Under the pieces are notes generated by a model, which was given only the letters and a program-made list of their open reading frames with translations, was not told the DNA's origin and searched no databases. From assembly GCA_003155465.1 (NCBI GenBank), contig PMCR01000132.1:1-7548 (forward strand): a DNA stretch of 7,548 nt, given 5' to 3'. The DNA is from Myxococcales bacterium (GTDB taxonomy: Bacteria; Myxococcota; Polyangia; Fen-1088). The position numbers and the translations under genes were made by a program. Each line of letters starts with the position of its first letter. Within the stretch, counting starts at the first letter, position 1. This document shows positions 1-7,012 of the stretch, one piece after another.

Positions 1-504
1 TTTCGCCTGATGAGCCGAGCCGTGGTGGCTGCGCTGGGCCAGTTGCATGAGCGCCACCGGCTGGTGCGGGGGCTGGTGTCATGGGTCGGCTTCTCCCACA
101 CCACGCTCGATTTCGTGCGGCCCGGTCGCGCGGCCGGGAAGACCAAGTATCCGCTGTTCAAGATGCTGCGTTTGAGCGTCGACGGCCTGACCAGCTTTTC
201 GGCGGCTCCTCTACGCATGGCCAGTCTGCTCGGCGCCTGCGGCCTGCTGGCCGGACTGGCCTATGCCATCTACGCCGTCTATGTCCGCTATTGGCTCGGG
301 CGGGCCGTTCCAGGGTGGACCTCGCTCGTGATCATCAACATCTTCTTTTCCAGCATCGTTCTTGTGTGTCTGGGTTTCGTGGGTGAATACGTCGGAAGGA
401 TTTTCGAGGAGGTGAAGCGCAGACCGCTCTACCTCGTCCGCCGCAAGGTCGACGGCGGTTCCACAGCCGCACAGGGATCAGGCTGTGGGCCAGCGCGACG
501 GTAG
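1..504 (+). CDS. Polyprenyl-phosphate glycosyltransferase, family GT2 (DPM1/GtrB/ArnC-like), C-terminal part
   Basis: This is the 3' end of a gene cut by the left window edge. The frame is open from base 1 (F-R-L, then the Met codon at 10), and that Met is internal because the family motif 'FRLMSR' spans it. Enzymes of this family transfer a nucleotide-activated sugar to a polyprenyl phosphate on the cytoplasmic face of the inner membrane. The visible part has the family's typical end. A 'RGLVSWVGF' segment is followed by 'GKTKYPLFKMLRL' and 'DGLTSFSAAPLR', an amphipathic stretch leading to the membrane. Two membrane helices follow, at about residues 68-95 and 104-125 counted from the codon at 10. 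The closing motif is 'GEYVGRIFEEVKRRPLYLV'. The catalytic GT-A domain, roughly the first 150 residues, is outside the window. The last 18 or so residues look unconserved. The next gene starts 65 bp downstream on the same strand and is a plausible user of the lipid-linked sugar. The sugar itself cannot be read from this fragment. Confidence 0.88.
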   Translation, partial: FRLMSRAVVAALGQLHERHRLVRGLVSWVGFSHTTLDFVRPGRAAGKTKYPLFKMLRLSVDGLTSFSAAPLRMASLLGACGLLAGLAYAIYAVYVRYWLGRAVPGWTSLVIINIFFSSIVLVCLGFVGEYVGRIFEEVKRRPLYLVRRKVDGGSTAAQGSGCGPARR

Positions 505-560
505 CTGCGTCAGCAAAAAGCGCAGCGCGGGATTGGACCGGGGTTCCATTCCAGACAAAC

Positions 561-564
561 GGAG
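561..564 (+). promoter_or_regulatory. Ribosome binding site of the TMTC-like gene
   Basis: A GGAG core lies 5 bases before the ATG at 570. This is good Shine-Dalgarno spacing and supports that start over any internal Met. Confidence 0.6.
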
Positions 565-569
565 ACGCC

Positions 570-2933
570 ATGGCCAAGAGAAAGATCGAAGCGCCGCCGC
601 CGTCCAGCACGGGGCCGTTCTTGAAGAAGCATCTGCCCCTGGCGGCCCTCTTGGCCGCCACCGCTCTGCTCTATACCGGCGCCGGCGTCCTGTCAGGCCG
701 GCTGAATCTGGTGGACGACCATGACTACATCGTCCAATACGGCCACTACGACCGTTCCTTTAATCTCGCCGGTTTAGTGCAAATGTTCAGCAGCATCTCC
801 AAGCAAGAGATGCTCCACGACTACTACCGGCCCATTTACACCCTGGTTCGGTGCATCGACTACCGTCTCTACGGGACTTCCCCCACCGGCTACCACGTCA
901 CCAGTCTGTTCTTCTATCTGCTGGCCGTCGCCTCCGCCTATTGGATTCTTCGCAAGCTTGTGCCTTCAACTTTGGCCGCCTTTGCCGGCGCCCTTCTGTT
1001 CGCCGTTCATCCCATCCACGTGGAGGCCGTGGCTTGGATCATGGCCGGCGGCTACGCCATCGCGGGAGCCTTGGCGCTCGCATCCTTCGCGCTGTATCTG
1101 TCGGGACGAACCTGGGCGAGCACCTTGGCGTTCGCCGCGGCGGCGCTGGCCAACCCGCCGGCCGCCGTCATGCCGGCCCTGGTATGGGGACATATGGGAC
1201 TCTGCCATGCGAAAGAAGCGTGCGAGCGACGGCGCCGCTGGGTCAACTTCGGGATGATGTCGGCGGCGGCGGCGGGAGTCGTGTACTTGAATTTCGTCGC
1301 TTTTCCGCAGCGCTATTCCGGGACCACCTTCGATTCGGCGGTGGCGACCCGCAGTTGGCTGGCCAACCTGTTTTCCTACCTGCGCCTAATGGTCCTTCCT
1401 TTGGGCCTGCGAATTCCCTACGAGGGGTACATCGAGAAGTTGAGCGATCCACGGTGGATAGCTGGAGCCGCTGGTCTGTTCTTGATCGGCGCGGGGGTCC
1501 TAGTCTTGAAGAAGCGCTGCCGCTTGGCGGCCTTCGGACTCCTCTGGTTTTTCGTCGGCGTTCTGCCCACGCTGACCGTCGCAAAGAAGGCGGCGGGCAT
1601 GGCCGACCGGTATGTGTTTATCGCGTCCTTCGGCTTGATTCTGGCGGCGATCGTGCTTCTGTCGGCGCGTAGCGAGGGAGGCCTCCTGAGCGATCGTCTT
1701 CAAGCCAGCGTCCGGATAGCCCGGTGGGCACTGGGAGTCGTGTTCTTGGTCTTCTTTGCGGCCGTCTCGTGGCAGCGGGTGCGGGCGTGGCACGACACCG
1801 AGACGCTCTTTGCCGACACCCTTCGCAGTGACCCTGCCAACATCTTCGCCGTGAGGACCCTGGGGCGCTACTACTCCGTCACCGTGTCAACACCTGAGAA
1901 GGCGGTGCCCTATCTCGAGAAATCCATGCAGCTCACCGAAGAACGAATCGGCAGGGTCGCCAATCCTTCCGTGGTGCATTTTGAGCAATACAACCTGGCG
2001 GAACTCCGGAATACGCTGGGCATAGTCAGCCGCGAATCGGGCCAGTACGAAAAGGCCGTAGCCCTTCACGAAGGCGCCGTTGCGGAGATATCCAACACGC
2101 CGCTGGATGGCTATCGAGTAGCCGATTACTTTTTCCAGATGGGCCTTGCCCACGACAAGATGGCCGACCTGCGCGAGAAGGCTGGCGACCAGCTGGGATT
2201 CGTTGCGGCGCTGGAGAAGGCCCTGTCGTGCTATCAGCAGAGCATCGAGCGTTTTCCCATCCTTTCCAATTCCTACCAGAATGCGGGCTTCGCGCTGTTT
2301 CGCCTGGGTCGTTTGCCCCAAGCCGAAAGTACTTTGGAGAAGGCCCTGACGTTGACACCCAACAACCTGGAGGTGATTGGGTTGTTGGCGAATGTCCATA
2401 TTCAGACCGGCGAGCCAGCCAAAGCAAAGGCCCTGTTGGATGAAGCCATCCATAAGACCGGGCGCCGGCAAGGGAATGGACCGCTCATGCGTGAACTCCA
2501 ACGGCTGAAGGCAGGACTAGCCGGAAAGCCCGTGACACCCGAGAGCCAATCGATTGAGGCAGGTACTTCGGTCGTCAGCCTCCTCAGGGAACAAAAATAC
2601 GAGGAAGCCCTGCGCGTGGCATTGTCACTGCAGAAGGAGCAGGACTCGCCCGACCCATCGCTGTTGAACGACATCGGCCTGTGCTATTACAAATTGGCCC
2701 GCTATCCGGAGGCCGAGCGCGTCTACTTGGAGACCATCAAACTCAGGCCGGATCACGGCACGGCCATGGGCAACCTGTCGCTGGTCTATGCCAAACAGAA
2801 CCGTCTTGATTTGGCCATCTCCTATGCCGAGAGGGCCTTGCAGTTGAGGCCTGGCGATCCCGGCATCAGCCGCCGTCTTGAAGGCTACTACCGCCAAAGG
2901 AAAGGGGAGGGCGGTCCTGACGGCGCGAGATAG
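570..2933 (+). CDS. TMTC-like multi-pass membrane glycosyltransferase with C-terminal TPR repeats
   Basis: This 787-residue protein has two halves. Residues 20 to about 400 are a polytopic membrane domain of the GT-C kind found in TMTC O-mannosyltransferases and bacterial relatives. Visible motifs are the acidic pair in 'LVDDHDYI' (D49, D50) in the first loop after helix 1, 'YYRPIYT' at 85-91, 'HPIHVEAVAWI' at 147-157, 'DRYVFIASFGLIL' at 346-358, and 'RAWHDTETLFADTL' at 405-418. The acidic pair is where GT-C enzymes usually carry their catalytic acid. From about 420 onward the protein is a TPR solenoid, with the clearest units at about 567-600, 601-634, 697-730 and 731-764. A short polar N-terminus precedes the first helix, and a GGAG sits 5 bases before the ATG. 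The family is known or inferred to move a sugar from a polyprenyl phosphate to protein outside the cytoplasm. The preceding gene makes such a donor, which fits that role. Many bacterial members are annotated only as TPR proteins, so activity is inferred. The reading frame is intact, with no missing motif noticed. Confidence 0.8.
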   Translation: MAKRKIEAPPPSSTGPFLKKHLPLAALLAATALLYTGAGVLSGRLNLVDDHDYIVQYGHYDRSFNLAGLVQMFSSISKQEMLHDYYRPIYTLVRCIDYRLYGTSPTGYHVTSLFFYLLAVASAYWILRKLVPSTLAAFAGALLFAVHPIHVEAVAWIMAGGYAIAGALALASFALYLSGRTWASTLAFAAAALANPPAAVMPALVWGHMGLCHAKEACERRRRWVNFGMMSAAAAGVVYLNFVAFPQRYSGTTFDSAVATRSWLANLFSYLRLMVLPLGLRIPYEGYIEKLSDPRWIAGAAGLFLIGAGVLVLKKRCRLAAFGLLWFFVGVLPTLTVAKKAAGMADRYVFIASFGLILAAIVLLSARSEGGLLSDRLQASVRIARWALGVVFLVFFAAVSWQRVRAWHDTETLFADTLRSDPANIFAVRTLGRYYSVTVSTPEKAVPYLEKSMQLTEERIGRVANPSVVHFEQYNLAELRNTLGIVSRESGQYEKAVALHEGAVAEISNTPLDGYRVADYFFQMGLAHDKMADLREKAGDQLGFVAALEKALSCYQQSIERFPILSNSYQNAGFALFRLGRLPQAESTLEKALTLTPNNLEVIGLLANVHIQTGEPAKAKALLDEAIHKTGRRQGNGPLMRELQRLKAGLAGKPVTPESQSIEAGTSVVSLLREQKYEEALRVALSLQKEQDSPDPSLLNDIGLCYYKLARYPEAERVYLETIKLRPDHGTAMGNLSLVYAKQNRLDLAISYAERALQLRPGDPGISRRLEGYYRQRKGEGGPDGAR

Positions 2934-3388
2934 GCTGCCCCAGCTTTGCCGCGGCCGCGCCTCCTGGCTGGCTGAGCTCTTCTTCCGGTTGCTGGACAAC
3001 ATCCAGGGCGGCGGGGCGTGGTGAGGCCCGCGGACAACACATCTGCGTACGGAGACCTTCCCGAGTTTTATGTGCGCAGTAGCGGCAGTGTTGAAATCGT
3101 GGAGGAGTCTCCGATACAGGCGTGGCATGCCATCCGCGCTCCCCCAACGGCATCGACGCCGACGGCACCCCCCAATTGGGCGGCATCGCTCGCCGGGCCT
3201 GTGGTTCTCGATTGGCAGGCCGACATCGCCACCAGGGTCAGCCGCATGCCGACAGTCGCGCGGGCAGAGGCGCGAAAGGACTCTAGGACGTGGTGTGGGT
3301 CTCCGGCCCTCTGGGGCACCCCCTTCCCGGGGCCACGGATTCCCCCTAGCTCTTAACCTGGGCGCCAAACGGGCCGAAATAGCCTTTG
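2934..3388 (+). other. Gene-free intergenic stretch upstream of the repeat protein
   Basis: No convincing gene lies here. Open frames exist on both strands (for example a GTG-started one at 3018-3356 on the plus strand), but their translations are rich in Pro, Arg and Gly, resemble no family I recognise, and disagree with one another, as expected of GC-rich noncoding DNA. Two perfect 10-bp palindromes are present: TGGCATGCCA at 3123-3132 and CCCAATTGGG at 3171-3180. A GC-rich patch at 3304-3336 contains short complementary runs but no T-tract. The region is long enough to hold a terminator for the upstream gene and a promoter or long leader for the next one. I cannot identify a promoter with confidence. 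Confidence 0.5.
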
Positions 3389-6300
3389 ATGTCTAACGTC
3401 AACGGAATTGGTGGCACAAATGGTCCAAACTCTTCCCCTTCTAGCGGCCCGGTGACCGCAGCTGCCGCCTTGGTCGCGCTGCGCCATCGGACCGTCAGCA
3501 CGATCGAGATTTCCGATACGGTTCAGAACATCCTCAAGAACCTGGACGCACTCCAAGCATACGCGTCGAAGATCACGGCGCTGTCCACCAGTGACGCCAA
3601 TCAGAAAATGGCGGTGACCGGCACGCAGTATCAAAAAGATAGAGCCATCCTGGCGGTGTGGGGGGCAGGCAACGGACAGACGGTGGGAATCACCGGGGCT
3701 CAGGCCTCTGTTGCCAGCGCGCTGGGTAGCTACGTCACCTCCTTGTCGGTGGCTGATTCGAGCGCCAACATCCAAAGGTACTTGGACAATCTGCAGACCA
3801 TCGCCTCCGGCGGTGTTCTTGGCGAGATCGTGCAAACGGGAAATCCAGGGAATCTGACAATCACCTCGGCCCAATTGGCCGCCGACCAGACCGCCCTGGA
3901 CAAGATCAAGAACCACGGCTACACGCTCGCGATCACCAACGCCAGTGTTAGCGACGTGCTTGGCCTCGGCGCCCAGCCTGCCTTGTCGACCAACGCCAAG
4001 GTCAGGACGATCTCCATCGTTGACACGACGGACGCCATTGCCAGCCATTTGGACGCTCTCCAGCGGGTAGGCCTCCGCATCAAGAGCATCACGCAGACCG
4101 ATGCGACGACTCCACTGACGGTGACCGGGGCCCAATACAAGCAGGACAAGGTCGTGCTCGGGAAGATCATCACGAGCGATCTCCTTGCCCTGATCGATGC
4201 GTCGGCCTCTCAGGCGACGGCCTTGGCCGCGGACCACAAGGTCGTGACCGTCGAAATCCACGACACGTCGAACAATCTCTCCCGGAACTGGGCCCTCCTG
4301 AACAATCTGACCGACAGCCTGACCGCCGTGGAGGTGTCCGATCAGGGGAATGCCATTCACCTGACCGCGGACCAGCTCGCCGCTAGCGGTACGCTGCTAG
4401 GCAAGTTCACCGACACACAACAACAGACCTACAAGTTGGATGTGACCAACGTGAGCGCCGGAACGGCCCTGGCGGTCGCGAGCACCCACAATGTGGATTC
4501 GGTAGACGTCTTGGACAGCGCCTCCAACCTCGCCTCCAACATGGAGGATCTGCAGACGCTCAACGGGCAGGGCAAGCTCAACAGCATCACGTTGTCTAGT
4601 TCTCTCACGCCCATATCCATGGACGTCTCACGCCTGCAGGGGGATCAGCTGACCGCCACCCAGGGCGTCCTCGACAAGATCAAAGGTCACAATTACACGT
4701 TGGCGGTTACCGGAGTGTCCACATCTACCCTGGCTGACCTGGCCGGGAACAAGCGAGTGGTCTCTGTTGCGGTGAGCGATTCTGGCGACAACATCGAGTC
4801 GGCGCTTGGTACGCTTCATCAGTTGGGCAAGAGATTGAGCACGATCGAGCAGACCGACGTCGGCGTGGCCCTTGATCTGACCCAGACAGAGCTGACCTCG
4901 CAGGCATCGGTGTTGTCCAAGATCGCAGGTGGATATACCGCCAATCTTAGCGGGGTGACGGCCGCAAGGGCAGCGGCAGACGCGCTGAACGTGCACGTGG
5001 CCGGAATCACGGTCTCCGACACCGGCCGCAATATCCTGGCCCACTGGACGGACCTTCGGGCGATCGGCGCGAGTCTGAATTCCATCAGTCAGAGTGACAG
5101 TGGCGCGCTGAACATTTCCGCGGACAACTACCAACTGGGGGTCCACGACAATCTGGTTGCGAAGTTTGGTCAAGACACGACGTTTGCCGTAACTGGTGCC
5201 AGCGTGGTCCAGGCCCAGACGATAAGCAGTGACCAGGCGGTGACTCGGATCGACGTGGTGGAGGAGGGGAGCGTTATCGTGGACAATCTGACGGCTCTCG
5301 CCACCCTGGCTACCGGTGGCAAGCTCAAGAGTATCGCCAACCAGACGCCGAGCGTGAGTCTGTCCCTGGATGTGAGTCAGCTGGAGGATTCGCAGGCTGT
5401 CCTAGATCTGATCAGGGGCGGGAGCTACACCCTGGCATTGCGCGGGGTCGATGTGGCCGACGCCAAGGATTTGCTCGCGGCCAACCACAAGATTGCCAGC
5501 GTGGCGACAACGGGTGACGCCGCGGGCATCGTCTCCAATCTATCTGATCTGAACGCCCTCGGCAGGAAGCTGACGACCATCACTCAAACTGACGCTCCCG
5601 AACAGACTTTGGACATGACGGGCGAGGCCTTCGAGAAGAATTCGGTCGCGCTGGCCAAGATCGAGGGCGGGTTCCTTGCTGTTCTCTCCGATGTCAGTGC
5701 GGCCAAGGCGGCGTCCCTCGCGGCCAATACCTCTGTCAGCAGCATGACGGTGTCCGACACCGGCGCGAATCTGGCAACCGCCTGGGGGGCGTTGGGGGAG
5801 ATTGGGGCCAAGCTGACTGAAGTCGCACAGAGCGACTCATCGACTTTGCAGCTGGGCGCGAATGATTGGGTCAATGGACAAGACTTGCGTGGCAAGTTCA
5901 CCAGCGATCCGGTGGTCTCGGTCTCCGGCGCGGATGTGTCGCAAGTGGACGACCTCGCCTCCGACGATGCCGTGGTGGCAATCCAGGTGTCGGACAGCGC
6001 GAATGCACTGTCTGGGGCACTGGCCGATCTAGCGGCAGATGACAAGATCACCCAGGTCGTGTTGCAAGACCCAACCGTCGCGATGACAATGTCAGCGCAA
6101 ACCTACGCCGACTCGGCAGCACTCTTGGCACTGGTAAAGAACGGCCAGTACAGGGTCGCGCTGAGCGATGCTACAGCCCAGGATGCGGCGACGTTGGCCA
6201 GCGACGCCCACGTGGCCTCGATGGATGTGAGCGACACCAGCGCGAATATCTCCACGCACTTCGACGCGCTTGCCGCGGCAACCAACCTCAATTCCATCGA

Positions 6301-6898
6301 GCTCAGCGACGAGGATGGAACGGTCACTCTCACGGCGGACCAGATACTTGGCGACGCCAGCACCCTGGACAAGATCAACGGTTCCTATCAGCTCGCGGCC
6401 ACGGGCGTGGCGATGATAGACATTTCCGGCATCCAGGACGTCCCCCAGGTTTCCTCGATCAGCATTAGCGACACCAGCGACAACGTATCGGACAATTTCA
6501 GCGACATCCTTGCACTCGGAGACACGCTCGCCCGCATCCACCTCAGCGATGGCTCCCCCGTTCTGTCGATGTCCGAGCAGGACTGGACCGCGGGTACCGA
6601 CGCGCTAGCAACAATTGATGGTACCTACCACGTTGATGTTACAGATACGGTGTCTGGGAATGCGCAAACCGCGGCTGCGGACAGCACCGTCCGCCACGTG
6701 ATGGTTGCCGACACGGCAAGCAACATTGCCAGCCAGTGGGACACGCTGATTGGTCTCTACGACGACGGGGCCGGCAAGCTGACCGGGATCTCGTTGACCG
6801 ATGCCAATCCCCTGATCCTCACAGCAGACCAGCAGACAGCAGGCGCCGCGATGATTTCTGCCCTGCTGCCCGATGAGACGATCCAGACGGCGCCGTAG
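3389..6898 (+). CDS. Large tandem-repeat protein (fourteen ~80-residue 'SDT..NI' units), probable secreted or surface protein
   Basis: This 1169-residue protein has a short Gly/Ser/Asn-rich head (1-34) and then only repeats (35-1169). Each unit opens with a strand and turn like 'VSSISVSDT', then a helix like 'ANIxxxLDAL'. Next come a second strand ending in S/T-D, a third strand 'LxLTAxQ', a helix ending 'LxKI', a strand 'YxLAVTGVS' and a short Ala-rich helix. Similar 'VSDTAANI' repeats occur in large proteobacterial proteins annotated as beta-strand repeat proteins; their function is unknown to me. There is no cysteine, no Sec signal peptide, no membrane helix, no GGxGxD calcium motif and no LPXTG-like anchor. 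The last unit stops after 70 residues, so the C-terminus may carry an export signal. The frame is closed upstream by a TAG at 3380. TTG (3386) and ATG (3389) are adjacent and I prefer the ATG. No good Shine-Dalgarno sequence precedes either. The protein is rich in Ser, Thr and Asp (unit 13: 22 Ser/Thr and 12 Asp in 80). A role as adhesin, surface-layer or matrix protein is inference. Confidence 0.85.
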   Translation: MSNVNGIGGTNGPNSSPSSGPVTAAAALVALRHRTVSTIEISDTVQNILKNLDALQAYASKITALSTSDANQKMAVTGTQYQKDRAILAVWGAGNGQTVGITGAQASVASALGSYVTSLSVADSSANIQRYLDNLQTIASGGVLGEIVQTGNPGNLTITSAQLAADQTALDKIKNHGYTLAITNASVSDVLGLGAQPALSTNAKVRTISIVDTTDAIASHLDALQRVGLRIKSITQTDATTPLTVTGAQYKQDKVVLGKIITSDLLALIDASASQATALAADHKVVTVEIHDTSNNLSRNWALLNNLTDSLTAVEVSDQGNAIHLTADQLAASGTLLGKFTDTQQQTYKLDVTNVSAGTALAVASTHNVDSVDVLDSASNLASNMEDLQTLNGQGKLNSITLSSSLTPISMDVSRLQGDQLTATQGVLDKIKGHNYTLAVTGVSTSTLADLAGNKRVVSVAVSDSGDNIESALGTLHQLGKRLSTIEQTDVGVALDLTQTELTSQASVLSKIAGGYTANLSGVTAARAAADALNVHVAGITVSDTGRNILAHWTDLRAIGASLNSISQSDSGALNISADNYQLGVHDNLVAKFGQDTTFAVTGASVVQAQTISSDQAVTRIDVVEEGSVIVDNLTALATLATGGKLKSIANQTPSVSLSLDVSQLEDSQAVLDLIRGGSYTLALRGVDVADAKDLLAANHKIASVATTGDAAGIVSNLSDLNALGRKLTTITQTDAPEQTLDMTGEAFEKNSVALAKIEGGFLAVLSDVSAAKAASLAANTSVSSMTVSDTGANLATAWGALGEIGAKLTEVAQSDSSTLQLGANDWVNGQDLRGKFTSDPVVSVSGADVSQVDDLASDDAVVAIQVSDSANALSGALADLAADDKITQVVLQDPTVAMTMSAQTYADSAALLALVKNGQYRVALSDATAQDAATLASDAHVASMDVSDTSANISTHFDALAAATNLNSIELSDEDGTVTLTADQILGDASTLDKINGSYQLAATGVAMIDISGIQDVPQVSSISISDTSDNVSDNFSDILALGDTLARIHLSDGSPVLSMSEQDWTAGTDALATIDGTYHVDVTDTVSGNAQTAAADSTVRHVMVADTASNIASQWDTLIGLYDDGAGKLTGISLTDANPLILTADQQTAGAAMISALLPDETIQTAP
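3491..6895 (+). repeat. Fourteen tandem coding repeats of ~80 codons
   Basis: Units read from the protein (residues counted from the ATG at 3389): 1, 35-115; 2, 116-203; 3, 204-283; 4, 284-367; 5, 368-455; 6, 456-535; 7, 536-616; 8, 617-700; 9, 701-781; 10, 782-860; 11, 861-940; 12, 941-1019; 13, 1020-1099; 14, 1100-1169 (cut short). Lengths are 79-88 residues. The best anchor is the opening 'V..I.VSDT..NI'. Units 8 and 9 are most divergent there ('VVEEGSVI', 'TTGDAAGI'). The copies have diverged widely in sequence, so the array is old and not a recent slippage product. Confidence 0.9.
3734..6685 (+). repeat. Higher-order A-B-C super-repeat, four copies
   Basis: The units group by position into three classes. 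Copies of the three-unit block lie at 3734-4489, 4490-5236, 5237-5968 and 5969-6685, encoding 252, 249, 244 and 239 residues. Class A (units 2, 5, 8, 14, and more weakly 11) has an extra Gly-rich turn before the second strand ('ASGGVL', 'NGQGKL', 'ATGGKL', 'DDGAGKL'), and units 2, 5 and 8 share a 'DKIK..YTLA'-like motif. Class B (3, 6, 9, and more weakly 12) has 'I.QTD' and Ala-rich ends such as 'SGVTAARAA' and 'SDVSAAKAA'. Class C (4, 7, 10, and more weakly 13) has Trp in the first helix ('RNW', 'AHW', 'TAW'; Phe in 13) and 'KFT' or 'KFG' in place of 'KI'. Confidence 0.75.
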
Positions 6899-6918
6899 GG
6901 CCAACTGTCGAAACCCAT

Positions 6919-6932
6919 TGGCTGATCAGCCA
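6919..6932. repeat. 14-bp perfect palindrome downstream of the repeat-protein gene
   Basis: TGGCTGATCAGCCA is a perfect dyad that starts 21 bases after the stop codon of the repeat protein. Its right arm overlaps the first unit of the 16-bp tandem array. With no loop and no T-tract it is a poor intrinsic terminator and could instead be a protein-binding site. A second short arm pair, GCCAA at 6900-6904 and TTGGC at 6918-6922, competes with it for pairing. Confidence 0.6.
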
Positions 6933-7012
6933 TACCTCACCAAGGCCATACCTCACCAAGGCCATACCTCACCAAAGCCATACCTCACCAAGGTTGGCCA
7001 TGCCTTACCAAG
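6929..7012. repeat. Tandem array of a 16-bp unit (GCCATACCTCACCAAG)
   Basis: Four abutting copies lie at 6929-6944, 6945-6960, 6961-6976 and 6977-6992; three are identical and the third differs only in its last base. A GTTG insert follows, then a fifth copy at 6997-7012 with two changes (GCCATGCCTTACCAAG), followed by GTTG again. The unit is not a multiple of three and lies outside any supported gene. It has no spacers, so it is not a CRISPR. It looks like a minisatellite or a cluster of binding sites. Confidence 0.9.

Noticed and set aside
504..526. GCTGCG/CGCAGC hairpin at the stop codon of the first gene as a terminator
   Set aside because: The stem is only 6 bp around an 11-base loop with no T-tract after it, and the next co-oriented gene starts soon after.
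851..1672. 273-codon plus-strand frame inside the TMTC-like gene
   Set aside because: It lies wholly within a gene with clear family motifs, and its own product is Arg/Ser/Gly-rich without any motif.
3091..3119. TTGAAA with ATACAG 17 bases later as a sigma-70 promoter
   Set aside because: The -10 box is a poor match to TATAAT, and such pairs arise by chance in a region this long.
3018..3356. GTG-started 112-codon frame in the intergenic stretch
   Set aside because: There is no ribosome binding site worth the name, no family resemblance, a Pro/Arg-rich composition, and competing frames of similar length at the same place.
3353..4360. 335-codon open frame on the minus strand overlapping the start of the repeat protein
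   Set aside because: Other long minus-strand frames also lie over this gene (for example 4628-5173 and 6092-6541). The translation is Arg/Gly/Asp-rich and matches no family. It is a by-product of codon bias and repeats in the plus-strand gene.
3389..6898. RTX toxin or calcium-binding nonapeptide protein
   Set aside because: No GGxGxDxxx motif occurs anywhere in the protein; the repeats are of a different kind and length.
6929..7012. CRISPR array
   Set aside because: The 16-bp units abut directly with no spacers, and no cas gene is nearby.
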